This document shows, piece after piece, positions 29,301-41,942 of a stretch of 64,000 nt of DNA. The translations under genes and the position numbers were made by a program. The DNA comes from Chaenocephalus aceratus (taxonomy: Eukaryota; Chordata; Actinopteri; Perciformes; Channichthyidae). Below the pieces are notes generated by a model that ran no database searches, had not been told where the DNA came from, and saw nothing but the letters and a program-made list of their open reading frames with translations. Every line of letters starts with the position of its first letter. The first letter of the stretch is position 1. Location: positions 28,349,452 to 28,413,451 of the forward strand of contig CM043800.1 in NCBI GenBank assembly GCA_023974075.1, given 5' to 3'.

Positions 29301-32300
29301 AACACTCCTCACTGGCTGTGCTGTCACACTTTAGGGACCGGAGAGACCCCAGCAGGGAGTCTGTCAGATACTTCCAAGCAGATCTTCATGCTCGGGCAGT
29401 TTGCAGGCTCCCTTTAGTTATTGTTGTCTCAAGCAGCTGACCTGTGAATCAACTCAGCTCACATCTGTCCGTCTCCAGAAAACATCACACGCTTCCTCCT
29501 CACACACACATTGGCTTTGGTGTTAGTTGCACTTTTGTGTAAGAACCAAATTGTGACTGGTAGATGGTAAGCAATAATAAGATAATGTCTCTAACCACAC
29601 ATGTCCACCCATTTTCACTATCAAAGATTTTCTGAATCCACATTTTATAACATAATTGATGGGTGCCTGCCAAAGTGGATGGTTTATACACGTACCAGAT
29701 TCTGTTAGAGTTTGCCAGCATTTTTTCTAGAGGCTGATGGGTATTTATTTCCACCCAGCTTATAAAGCATGTCATCTTTTTGAGCACCATGCAGCATTTC
29801 TGAGTGACTCCTGCTGGAATCCAATCTGATGCTCTATTTAAAAAAAAAGAGAACACTAGCAATAAAATACCAGAGGAGTTAAAGTGAGTTACATATAAAA
29901 GAAGACAGGGAAGATTGATGAGATTCCAAGTTTATTTTCATGACTGCAAGATAGAACTTAGAGTGTCTTATTGTAGTATAAGAAATGTCTAGATGTATTC
30001 AGAGTTCTTATATATACTAGATAATCAGCTAGAAGTTAATGGTGCACCGGCTAACATTTGATATGATTTGTCTGCTTGTTAGCTTTTTTTACTACACTTG
30101 GAAGCTTTCCGATTGCTTTCCTGTCGGCTAAATCCTCTGCAGATTTGTGTTGTAATTGAGCTCCCACACAGGTGAAGGTCAATTACCTAGGCAATCATCT
30201 GGAGCACATTTTATTAATCTTGCTCTGGAGTCTGAACAAACTGGAAGACTGATACCAGAAGGTTTAAACTTCAATTAAACATTTTATATTACACTTTCTG
30301 TTTTTGGAAGACTCTCATAATGAGCACCTAATGTTTGGGCCGTGTTATACAACTCGCTGAATAAATGGCCTACAAGAAAGTTAGTTCTGGCTGAAATAAT
30401 AACTATAGGAATAGGAATAGGAGGAATAGGAAGACATGTAGTGTAGCCCACAGTAGATAGGCAGATCCCATCAAGGCATGTTTGTACACTTTGTATGTGT
30501 AATGTTGAATAAAACGCTTTTTATTCTGTCCCAGAGGCAATTGAGGTGTTAGCATGGCCAATTGGAGATGACTGTGAAGTATAGCTAATCTCCTTGATCA
30601 CCTACTTTACCAAATTGAAGCCTTATTAGGGAACAAGAGAGCACAGGGCCGTGGCAGAGCAGGAAATTGATTCAGAGCTGGCTGGGCGATTTTTGGTAAT
30701 TTTTAGCATATATTGTCCACCCAAAGAGGTTCTTGCTTTTTGAGGGCTACGGTATTTGTATAATAGTGGCTGTAGAGGTCATCATGCAGTTCATTTATGT
30801 TACCTTGTTGTGTCATCCCTGTATTGGAACAACATGTTTTAAAAACATCATGTAAAGAAGAAACCCATGTCCTTAATGATGATACCAGGCTTAGAATATA
30901 GATTGTAGGAATTCTGCTGTGGAGTATTTTGCTATTGTTTTAGTTCTGCTGGATACAAATGAATATCAATTCTCGCAACAATGGGTATTTCTATATAAAA
31001 TATGCAAAAAATACTGTCTAACAAAAACTGAGAGTGAGATACCGCCTTTAACTGAAACTGAATTTCCCCACGTGGATTGAGGAAGTTCCATCTTAATCTT
31101 CGTCTGAAATAATTCTGTTAAATGTTCTGCCCAGTTCCACTGCATGGTACGGCACAGCTCTACCCAGACCTAATGGCACATTTTTTGATTTCCATTGGCA
31201 GAAGTTGCGGATATTTCCCTTTAACTAGTTTAGAGGCAATTCATAAATAAGATTTAAAGCGGCGTTCTAGGATCACAAATAGGTTATACCAAATAAAGGC
31301 TGGTTGTTTAAAACACATTTATATTAACGCACTAGTATTTGAAACACTGGGAACTCACTTATAGTGCATCCGCCATTAATCAAACAAAAGAAAAGAGTGA
31401 CTCGGCACATGACTCGATTGGGGCCGATTATTGATCAGTATCCCCATCAACAGGTGTATCAGAGTTTTGCTTTGGGACAAGACATTTTAGAATATGAAAA
31501 TCTCTTACATTGCAGTAATGAGGTGTTTCAGTGAAAATTAGAGCTTAATTTAAGTGTCACACGCACAAACCTTAATACTTGATAGCGCGAGCACTAAGGA
31601 CCGTCTCCGCTCTCACTGTTGTTTAAGTCTCAGCTAAGAAGCACGGCAACGGCACATTGAGGAGTTCATGAGCTTTACACACAGACACACATGCACACTG
31701 AAACACACACACTGTGGCGGGGAACATGCACGCTCAGGAAAATTACATACTCTCAATGAAAACACCCACCCACCCACACACACACACACACACATGCACA
31801 TTCTTGCCTGTCAAATCATATTAACATCAGGTCAGGCTGCTTTTTTGAGCTGGTTGCTATGGCAGCAGAGAGAGAATAATGACCGTCTACAGGTCGTTCT
31901 TCCATACGTCTTCAACGGGGCTGCAGCAGAGAGATTGGTGTAACAAGAGATTGCTCCCCTCCTGTGCTTACTGTAATATGAGAGTGTGACACAGCATGAA
32001 GCGCTGAGGTGCTGTTGATATGAAATAACTGCAGTTTTCCATCGAGAAAAGGGGTCAAAACTTTTTAGGAATTCACATTGATCCATTGATAGCATTGTAA
32101 AAGCTCCACAATGAAGTTTGTGCTTTTAATATTTCTCATGAGGTTAACGAGGTGATCTCATTACGCACCCAATTTTGTAACTGTCTTGTGAAGATGAAGT
32201 GCTTAAATCTTCTCTTTATCCAATTTCCTTTGTAGCAGATTATTTCAAATTTTATATTTGGCTCATTAAATAGCTACTAAGGTACATATATTGAAGTAAT

Positions 32301-33019
32301 ATGTCCTCTCTTGCATTGCACCACAGTCCTAAGCTAATTGCTTTGCTGTTGGTCCCAATCAAATCTGAATCAGTGTTTTGTGTTAACTTTATAATGTCAC
32401 TTGTAAAGTTCCTTATCTAAAGTTATACCTTCAGGACTCCACGATTCTAACATAGCTTCTTTTGGCAGATCTCAAAGTTATTTTATGCATAAAAATCCAT
32501 GGTGCCAATTCTTCTTTTCTTTTTTGCTATGTCGTACGCTGTGTGGCAAAAATATTTTGTCAAACCCATGTAAATGTTTACAGCAAACTGAGCACAATCA
32601 GAAAGAAAACAATCCTTTCATTAAATACAATAAACAAATATATTGTACTTCCTGTGGGCTGCATCCTGAAGATAGTGTGAAACCCAAGTTAACTGTATGA
32701 TTTGACCAACTTTAAGCTTGCTCGGTCATATGACCCCACATCCAGCTCTCCGCTTCGTATGTCATTTATTATGGGTTATGTGATTGATTTTCTATTAGCA
32801 GCAGGAAGGTGCTGCGTTGGCATGCATGGCAGGGAGGCAGAGATCGACATGTCGGTCAGGTTTTTTTTATTTCCCAAATTTGCAGTGGCTGGGCAGAGCG
32901 GCCACTAAAAAAGCGGCCTGATCTGACCTCGTTCTGCTTCAGACCCTTTTGGTCGCTTTTGATAATAAAACTGACCCATATTTGCTGTGACGGATGGTTA
33001 AAGACACACTTTTTTTCCC

Positions 33020-33065
<46 letters not shown>

Positions 33066-35636
33066 TGTATACAGGAAGAAATGTTTACTAAAATAGATAA
33101 TAGCTTGAAAAAGTTAACTTGATATTCTTCACAGGTTCTGTTCGAGCTGCTTGTTAGACCAACGAAGTTGAAAACAAAAACAATTATGTTGAGCTTTCGT
33201 AAATCAGCTGACTAGTGAAATGGGACAAACTGCTTGCAGACTGTAATTTCAGAGTGCAGGTAACCGTTCAAATTGATTAAATGTGTGATTGTCAGGGACA
33301 GCATTGTGCATGATGGCAGTTGATGTGGGTTTATTTTACGCCCAAATGAAGCAATTTTGAAGTGAGTGTGAATTTTGAAAGTGTCACACAATCTTGTTTG
33401 CAAATCAGACGTACTTTCTAGACACGCCAGAATAAACATCTTTACATTTTATGAAACTCATTCAGAGAAATGTTGCAAGTTATTGGGTTAGTTTGTCCTT
33501 TTGAGATAAGTCTGTATTTCTAACGATGAGAGGTTTTTCCAGCAGTTAAAATTACCCAAGAAAGCATGGATTCATTGATTCTGAAATATTATCTAAGCAT
33601 CTAGAAAAAACACGACTTAAATTCCTTTCTTTACGTCGCTCAGCTCCACTCTCACATTGTCTCATTGACCCTCCTCACACCTACATGCATATTACTCACC
33701 GATCTTATGTACAAGGTCATAAACAACACACATCTCATAGATCCGACCAATAACACGGAGCTTACTCTGCATGTCACTGCGATGGTTTTCTCCTGAGTGC
33801 TGCAGGTTTTTTGTCTGTTTTTTGTCTGTTGCTTTTTTTCCCTTTTCCTATAATGTGTTCCTTACATCCTCGTCACACTAAATTCATATTTGACAAGGAA
33901 AAAGAGGATGGGTTGACTTAATACAAAATACAATTTTATTCAGACAAGGAATTTACTTATACCTGTAATTATTGTTTTAACATTATTTAAATTACCATAT
34001 TTAAATATGTAAAAATGTATTGAAATGCTGCTTAAACAATGGTTATATGTGACATCTCAAGCAAACTTAGTATTTACTAGCGTGTTTTTAATTCTAGTAG
34101 ACTTAGATGCATATACTATATTAGGAACATATAATGTAAGTGAATAAGACTTGGCACTTTTTCATTAAGTGTCTTTCCAAGCCATGTAGAACATTTAGAT
34201 CAGTAAATAAAAGTGTAAAAAAAGTGTAAAAAATCTTCAATCACAGTACTGCATTGACATGTTTAGTGATAGACATAGCTACATGAGACTGTATATTAAA
34301 TACAACTCTAAATGATTGTACTATTGGTTTAGTGTAGTAGCTAGTCTATACCAATACATGTAAAGTCATAGGCTTTTAGATGTCGTATACATATTATGTT
34401 TTGGAATAAAACCTATACATATAATCAAGTAGATGTATAAAGTAGCACTAAATATACATTTAAATGTAAAGAACAATACATATATAAACTGAGAGTATGC
34501 TCTTAATCATCTAAAAGCAACAGATTATCGGTTGCATAACATATTTATCATTGACTGGTGCTAAGTATTTGTTTCATCTACTGAACCACAACCTTTTACT
34601 TTGTTGTAATGGCCAAAATGTGAAACACATACTCACTTGAGAGAAAGATACTTATAGTTGGTATATATTTGAGGAATATCATGGCCTATAACCTCATAGA
34701 TTCTCATTTATGTAGCCTGGTGTTATGTTTATATTACAGCAAGTGTATACAAATCATTGTGCTTGGTTTATGATAAAGAGCTAAGTGAATGTCTTAAAAG
34801 TATTGATTGCATTTTTACCCAGGCAGTCATAAATACACATTTTAACATATTAATCAAGGAGTTCATCAGTTGATTACATTGCTGTCTGTCACTATGATTA
34901 ATCAATGGTATCCTTATAAAGGAGCAGCCCTTTTCCCTGTGAAAACCCTCCGATGCTAATGAAGTGTGTTCCTGTGTGTCATCAGACTAATTGGCTTTGG
35001 CTGGTGACCTCTTGATGAGGTCGACGGGGAGTGGTCAGCTGGAGATTACACCCTTCATTTTATGGATTTCTCGCCCCTAAAGGTCTGGTTCCGTGTCCCA
35101 ATTACACACTTGTCTATTCTGTACGCTGTAAGACTTGTAGGCTGTATGTGGGTGGACATTTATCTAGGATTGTATTTACTTAAAGTAACTTAATTTAAAT
35201 GATATAGGCTAATGTGTGCCGATGGAACTCCAAATAGTTTTTCCAATGTTTTCCTTTTTCACTTTCTCAAATGTCTTTAGAGAGTTTTGCACATTTTAAC
35301 AACCATAAGTAGCTCCTACACTTCCACTGTGGGTTTTATTCCGGGTGCATTGCCTCCGGATTTTATTCTTTTTTTCTTACTTATATTTTAAGAAATACAT
35401 TAAACATAATTCATAGAATCAATCGAAAGATAAGAAATACTTGTAGTCATTTTAAAGTGTACACTTGAGATGTTTTCAGCAAACATTGTTGTTTTCAGTT
35501 GACGCACACAGCTCCTTTCTGCACATTTTGTAAAACTTGACTTAAACATCCTTCAAATATCACAGGGGAGACATGGATTTGACATATAAAGGTCAGTTCA
35601 CTGTAATGTTGCAGCTAGTTTCTTTTACTATCTATT
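26378..35636. other. Nine kb of AT-rich intergenic DNA
   Basis: No exon set, transposon ends or RNA gene is recognised, apart from short CA runs near 31770-31797 and (AT)n at 33022. Scattered ORFs up to 120 codons lack motifs. Position upstream of tmem106b fits a vertebrate gene desert; in mammals the next gene on that side is the distant THSD7A. Segments near 30500-30720 and 34840-35110 look less random and may be conserved non-coding elements. Confidence 0.5.
33022..33062. repeat. (AT)n microsatellite
   Basis: An uninterrupted AT dinucleotide run of about 40 bp follows a short T and C tract. Confidence 0.97.
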
Positions 35637-35853
35637 AAGATAGATTAAGATGGTCTTTTATTAATCCCTCGTGGGGAAATTGTTTCTCTGCATTTGACCC
35701 ATCCTAGTGTTAGGAGCAGTGTGCTGCCATTTTGAACGGCGCCCGGGGAGCAGTGTGGGGAACGATGCCTCGGTAGCACTTGGTCTTGCCGGGACTTGAA
35801 CTGGTGACCTTCCAGTTGCCAAGCCAAGTCCCTATCGACTTCGCCACCACCGC
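35637..35853 (-). mobile_element. tRNA-derived SINE with LINE-like tail
   Basis: On the minus strand a tRNA-like head runs from GCGGTGGTGGCGAAGTCG through AAGGTCACCAGTTCAAGTCC (B box). The body contains CACTGCTCCCCGGGCGCCG. The tail has ATTTCCCCACGAGGGATTAA and a short ATCTTA repeat, like the ends of fish LINE/SINE pairs. Confidence 0.75.
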
Positions 35854-35886
35854 TTACTTTAGCTTCAATACACTTTTCTCACTTAA

Positions 35887-36260
35887 AGGTGGGGTAGGTC
35901 ATTTTGGAGAAACCAGCTCGAGTGCGCAAGAATTTGAAAATACACAGCGGGAACAAATCTGCTACTTCCTTACAGAGCCCCTCCTCCAACACACATGAAC
36001 GCGCACATGACCAATGAGGGCACGAGATAAGTTTGTGCACAGATGGAAGGCTGACAGGCAGGTAGGCAATCTAGTCATTTTAGCCGGCCCGGCTAAAATG
36101 ATGGGTCGTGCTTTTTACGGCTTCCACAGATGACATTTTTTTATGGATTTTTTGTCAAAGCACTTCAGATATTCATTGCTATCGGGATGTTAAGAGCATT
36201 CCATGGAATATATCAAAAAGTGTATCTTGAGCCGGTTTCTCAAACTTGTCTACCCCACCT
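35887..36260. mobile_element. TTAA-type MITE (AGGTGGGGTAG family)
   Basis: The ends are AGGTGGGGTAGG and CTACCCCACCT, with TTAA on both sides (35883-35886 and 36261-36264). The 374-bp copy is non-coding. A second complete copy in the other orientation is at 48734-48975, and a fragment lies near 60576-60700. Confidence 0.88.
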
Positions 36261-36531
36261 TTAAAGTGTCTTTTCGTGTCATCGGGCTACACCCATGTGA
36301 TAATCTCCATGATGAAATTAGAGTAGGTGGATAGCAGCAGCCTTCGGTGTATTTACACTACAGGTTTTAGGATTAAAGGAAGTGTGGGGCTGCGGTGGGT
36401 TCAAAGAACAGATCTTGATGTCGCTGTGCGGAAGTTTCAGGTCTGCTTTTTTAACCTTTTAATGAGCACTCGCGAAACAGAGGGCCTCATGTGCTAACTT
36501 GAGTTAGATCGGTTAGATCTCACATAATCTC

Positions 36532-36533
<2 letters not shown>

Positions 36534-36628
<95 letters not shown>
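36534..36628. repeat. (GT)n microsatellite
   Basis: A pure GT run of about 95 bp. It creates spurious poly-Cys/Val and poly-His/Thr ORFs. Confidence 0.98.
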
Positions 36629-36630
<2 letters not shown>

Positions 36631-36682
36631 CTTTGAGAGTGACAGATAGATTGAGAGACATTTGCTGCCTTACTATAGAATT

Positions 36683-37282
36683 GGCGCGTTCACACCGGAG
36701 TACTTTTCCCACAATAGTTCATCAGAACTCAGATATATTTGTGTTCACACCAAAAAGCCCCCTGAACTAAATTAGTTAATTAGAACCATTTTTACCCCCT
36801 TTTCAGTCCCTGCTAGAGAGCAGGGACTTTTGTGGGAGAAAAAGGTTCCTATGTCTGATTGGCTGGGCGGAATGCAAACCACGCCCCGTAAAACTCCCAA
36901 AAAGTTTTGTAAAGCCGCCATTTTATTATCCTCGCATTATCATTATTAGCATTAGCCCAGTGCAGAAACACAGAGAGACTAACTTGTGGCAACACAAAAT
37001 AAAACATGGGAGCGGTGGAGTGATGAGGAGGTGTCGGCGTTCTGGCGATTTACTCGGAAGGCCCCAACTCCGGGGACTTCGGGTGGCAGTATACGCTGTG
37101 AAGTTGTTTGCGGCCTGCCAGTAAACCCAAATAAAGCAGAAGAAGAAGTGACGTCAGCGGCTTCATTCGCCTAATCCACCCCCAGGGACTCATTGCGGTG
37201 TGAACGCGATCTGCTTTAGTTCATCAGAACTAAATGAGTTCTCATGAACTATTGTGGGAAAATAACTTGGTGTGAACGCCCC
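36683..37282. mobile_element. PIF/Harbinger-like MITE
   Basis: The ends are long inverted repeats: GCGTTCACACCGGAGTACTT with CCCACAATAGTTCAT on the left, and ATGAACTATTGTGGG with GGTGTGAACGCC on the right. TTA follows the right end, while the left TSD is degraded. Inside, an ORF at 36986 begins with a WERWSDEEV segment, like the SANT/Myb-like second protein of Harbinger elements, and soon degenerates. Confidence 0.7.
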
Positions 37283-37393
37283 TTATGCATAGCCTACATA
37301 TCTCAGTCAGAGAGCCAAAGAGAATTAGTTTGCACATCATATAGCTCGCTATGCATGCATAATACAACATATGCTGATGGTTTCTGTGTACCC

Positions 37394-37428
37394 GTTGGAA
37401 CCATAGACTGTATATAAAGGTTGGAACC
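37394..37428. mobile_element. 17-bp relic of the ATAGACTGTATA element between 9-bp repeats
   Basis: GTTGGAACC occurs at 37394-37402 and 37420-37428. Only ATAGACTGTATATAAAG lies between, which is the start of the 23091 element. It supports a 9-bp TSD for that family. Confidence 0.55.
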
Positions 37429-38167
37429 CAAAGTAAATATTTATCTTGCCATATGGCTTTCAGACAAATGTTTAGAAATCCCTGCAGTTCTTTCCCTGTT
37501 GGCATGCGAGGGTCTCTGATCCACTGGAGAGACTGCTTTAAAGACTTAGAAGAACTCTGACCTCTCGGTTGATCTCATAAAGACATTACCTACCTAGCTT
37601 TTTTCTTTAGTATGGATTACAGGTCACAAATCAGCGATCGGAGAGGAAATAGGCAAGCCACCCCAATCCTGTTACGGTATACTAATCTTTGATTTAAAAA
37701 TGACTCACCTTTACCCTGATGTCCTATCTGAGGCTTGTTACTGTTGTACTTTGTTTTATTTTTGTATTGCATGATTACTGACTTGCAAACAGTACAGAGA
37801 CTCTATAGGTAATGTCAACTAAAAAGAAAGTAGATGATGAGTTTTCCATCTGAATGTTTGTTTATCAGATTTCAGATTAAGTGAACAAAATATAGATGAA
37901 GTTAACAACATGAGATGCAGTGTATTTACCAGTCTATTATTTTGTGGTGATTTGAAAGCAATACTAGACCATAAAGAAATTCTGGTACCGGTAGCTATAT
38001 AGTTTCAATAAGTTCAAATGACTATTTGCAAGAGTTTCTAGTACTCATTGCTTTCTCCAGAGAGGCAAATCCTTCATCTTTATTCCCCTTTCACACAAAG
38101 TGATGCTGTAGTTGCAAATATTAAGCCCCGCTCTGCTGAATCATCTCGGGCTCATTGTGGTTTTGGC
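37429..38167. other. Unique non-coding flank of the Gypsy insertion
   Basis: No gene or repeat is seen. The last part flanks the 5' LTR; its final bases, from 38168, recur at 45036. Confidence 0.4.
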
Positions 38168-38214
38168 TAATATAAAATACTTCTCTCAAGAAATGCCCTC
38201 CGTGACTTTGGTGC

Positions 38215-38711
38215 TGTGAGGAATTGCGTTATCTCCTTCTCCTTTTTTCTGTTTGTTTGTCTATCTGTTTGTCTGTCTTCCTGGCTGGGCGTGGTTGACC
38301 TACTTTCCATTTTCCGCCAACTCACCTCCGCTCCTGTTTCTCATCATCACTGATTACCACCACTCACCTGCTGCTGCTTAAAACTCCGGTTCGATCATCA
38401 GACTTCGCCAGTTCTTCGTATACTCACAGTGGTAAACTCCAGTTCCGGCTGACTAGATTTTCTAGTTCTTTTGTATACTCTTCCTGTTGGATTTTTTCGT
38501 ATGCTAATCCTGATCTGTTGCCACGTCCAGCCCAACCTCCGTCTCAGCCCTGCTCCACGTTCTCCCCACTCTGTTCAGAGTTTGCTTTGTCCCCTGCCTG
38601 GTTTTTGTGGACTTATTAAATCCAGTCTTTTTTACACTTCACCTAAGTCTCCGTCCCAGAGTTCTTGCATAGCGGGTTCAAGTTTTGTGTCTCTTTACGA
38701 GGAGCTTAACA
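38215..38711 (+). repeat. 5' LTR of the Gypsy element (497 bp)
   Basis: It is nearly identical to 45083..45622 but lacks a 43-bp block present there near 45385-45430 (between GATCTG and CCACGTCCAG). The deletion is private to this LTR. Confidence 0.9.
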
Positions 38712-38735
38712 GAATAACTGGCCAAGAATAAACCC

Positions 38736-39756
38736 CGCAGGATCCGGAGCGGATTCTACCCCAATCCTTCATGCCCTGTCAAGTCAGGATTCCCTCCTGG
38801 GTGAACACGAAAAGCTCATCCGAGCGTTGGTTGATAGTAACCGGTCCATGGCTCATCATGTCTCCGAGTTGGCGTGCCAGATCTCCGCTCTCACTACCTC
38901 GACGGTAGCATCTCAGGCCACTCCCAGTCCAGCTCCTTTGCCCTCTCCTCGCCAGGATTTTCCTATTACCGATCCTGAGCTATTTCACGGAGAGGTGGAG
39001 AAATGCAGAGGTTTTTGTTTCAATGTAACAAGGTTTTTCGCCAGCGTCCTGTTGCATTTGCTGCTGAAGCAACGAGGATCAATTTTGTTTTGGGTTTGCT
39101 CCGCGGGAGAGCTTTAACCTGGGCAGAGGCTTTAAACTCTTCGGTGGATTTTGACACTCTACGTTTTGAGAGCTTCTCTGATCGGTTCTCAGCTGTTTTT
39201 GATCATCCCAACTCCTCTGGCTCCGCCGAGAATAAGTTGCTTAGCCTGCAACAAGGGAGCGGACAGTGGCTGATTAGTAATTACTCCATTGAGTTTCACA
39301 CACTCGCTGCAGAGGCTCGATGGGACGAGGCGGCTCTCAAGGCGATGTTTTTGAGAGGATTAAGGGACCAGCTTCGGGACGAATTGGCAGCACGAGACGT
39401 TCCAGCGGATCTCTCAGAGCTGATCTCCTTAGTGTCTCGTTTGGACGGTCGTCTCGTTGGACGGTCGTCTGCGGGAGCGCCGAGCTGAGCGAACACGGAG
39501 GGATTCACCAGTGTCACTCAGTAAGCCCAGTTTTTCCTCCTACTCTGCTCACTCGGTGTCTAGACCTCCCTCTTTTCCCCCGTCGTCCAGTGTGCGCACC
39601 TCTTCTCAGGAGGAGCCCATGCAACTGGGTCGTGTGAGACTTTCTCCGGAGGAGCGTCAGCGCCAGATAGGTGCAGGCCAATGCCTGTATTGTGGAAAGA
39701 CTGGGCATATCATTCCCAACTGCCCAGTACGTCCAAACTGGGAGGCTCGTCAGTGA
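38736..39756 (+). pseudogene. Gypsy gag, frameshifted
   Basis: Frame pieces give a capsid-like region (VDSNRSMAHHVSELACQIS, then ALTWAEALNSSVDF and ISNYSIEFHTLAAEARWDE) and a C-terminal CCHC zinc knuckle, [14 protein letters not shown]. At least two frameshifts (near 39010 and 39470) break the gene. A clean start codon is not seen after the LTR. Confidence 0.85.
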
Positions 39757-41314
39757 GATTGGGGTTCCTGACGAGTCCACAGCAATCATCTCTAACCCCA
39801 TCCTTGAGTCGTTTTCTAATTCCCGCCAAGCTCTGTGTTAATTATATGACATTGCCTCTCCAGGCTCTCATTGATTCTGGTGCGGAGGATAGCTTTTTGG
39901 ACCGGGAGGTAGCTGAACAGCTGGGACTCTGCATGGAGCCTCTAGAGGAACCGTTAACTGCCTATGCTCTAAATCAGGGGTTCTCAAAGTTTTGATGAGT
40001 GAGGGCCAATTTAGGTACCCAATATTGGATTGAGGGCCGCCCAAAAAAAAAACGGAACACAAAATAATTCCAAAACAAATCCTTTCTTTATTGTACTAAC
40101 CAATTACCGCAACTCGCGAGATGCCTAGTTGCCATGCAACCAGTAGTCTAGCAAACTTTCCACAAGCTGTCATTCATAATTTAGGAATGACAACCCAGGG
40201 TGCGCAGTTTTACCATTCTTAACCCTCTGGAGTCTAAGGGTATTTTCTCGATTTTTAGATGTTTTCTTAAATCACCTTTTAAATGTATTTCTTCTAACAT
40301 GGCACCCCATGTGTTACATATCAAAATGTTCAGGACAATCTCTGGTCTTGCTATATATGCATATTGCTCACCTTAGAGCACTTTTTGATGAGATAAGTAG
40401 CTCAAAAGCTTAAAATGTGAAATCCAATTTTTGGAAAATCTTCAAAACTCTTGTGAAAACACACATGTACTCATGTGATCGAATTGTTTTGGTGTTTTAG
40501 ATTTGGTTACCAAAGTCCTAGGATCACAAAAGCAGTGAAATATTTGAATTACACTGTATATAAATGTGTTATTCATGTCTAAAATGAAAAACATAAAATT
40601 CAAATTTTGAGTAAAATAGGTGTTTATCACTCTACTTTCACCACAGCAGGGACTGAGATACATTAGGACTGAATAATGACTTCATATTACATACCAAGGT
40701 TCATGTGATGTGTACAAATACAAATTGAGCATTCAACCATTTTTTTCAACCAACAATTGATTATAAATATGTTTTTTTCAACCAACTATTTATATAAATA
40801 TAAGAAACTGGAAAATCTCACTATTTACAATATTGAACATCAGAACTTTCAACCAAATATTCATTATAAATGTCAAGACAGTGTCAAGGTCTTTGTCTGT
40901 CTTCCAAGACAGTGGGTCTGGCTGCTGTGTAGGTGGGGGTGATGGTGCATGGGCTGCTGTGTAGGTGGGGTGTACAAGTGCTATACGAGACCTCCACGAG
41001 ACCTCCTTGCTGGCTGTGGTGGAGCCTTTGTGCTGAGGTGTATCTTGACCTGGTGGCAGCCGCAGATGGAGGCAGCTGTAGTGATGATGGTCTGCTGGTC
41101 CTTGGTGGTGATGGCTCTGGGCCACAGTAGATCTTGACCTGGGGGCCGGCACAGATGGATGTGCTGGCTGCTGGATAAACGCCGCCTGTGTAGGACAATA
41201 ATTACAACTAATTTCATTGAAATAAAGTTTAAGTAAAATGTTTCTCAAGCACAAATAACAATGCACACATAAAAATAAAGTTTGGGAGGTTGCAGAAGGA
41301 GTCTCTCTCGATCT

Positions 41315-41422
<108 letters not shown>

Positions 41423-41795
41423 CTACATCTGATTACAAAGTCTCATCTGTACAGGACGGTAAAATAATAACAGGCACACATAAATAAATCTATGACAAAG
41501 TCTCATCTGTACAGAACAGTATGATAAAATAATCGAAGGCAAAAACATGTCACTGTAAATGTCTCCGTTGTGGGACGAATAAATGATTAATTTAATCATC
41601 TACACATGTAATCTCACTTTTACACACCAACATAACGTTAACACAGAGTAAACGTTTGCTAATGGAGAGTCTATTTTGTCCCAAGAAAAAGTTCATGACT
41701 ATCGATAACAAATATATATCAATAAACCTATTGTTCATTTTCGCGGTATTCCCCACACATTGCTAGTACACTATTACTGTAATATTTACACTTAC

Positions 41796-41942
41796 CCATG
41801 TCCAAATGGATCCTTGTTGTTGTCGTTGTGTTCTTCTTCTTCAGAAGAGTTGAAGACTTCAGGTTCTGAGGCTCTATCTTCACTGCTGCTAGCGAAAACA
41901 ATCTCTAGCGAAGTCTGCAACTGTAACGTTTTTTTTAGCCAT
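41796..41942 (-). pseudogene. piggyBac transposase N-terminal exon, frameshifted
   Basis: After the ATG at 41942 the sequence enters, with a frame change, LEIVFASSSEDRASEPEVF and SSEEEEHNDNNKDPFGHG, an acidic N-terminus as in piggyBac transposases. A donor GTAAGT follows at 41790-41795. No DDE core is recognisable downstream. Confidence 0.5.

Noticed and set aside
29500..29862. Minus-strand 120-codon ORF
   Set aside because: No motif, signal or splice context in AT-rich unique DNA; consistent with chance.
36494..36770. Poly-His/Thr and poly-Cys/Val ORFs
   Set aside because: Translations of a (GT)n microsatellite.
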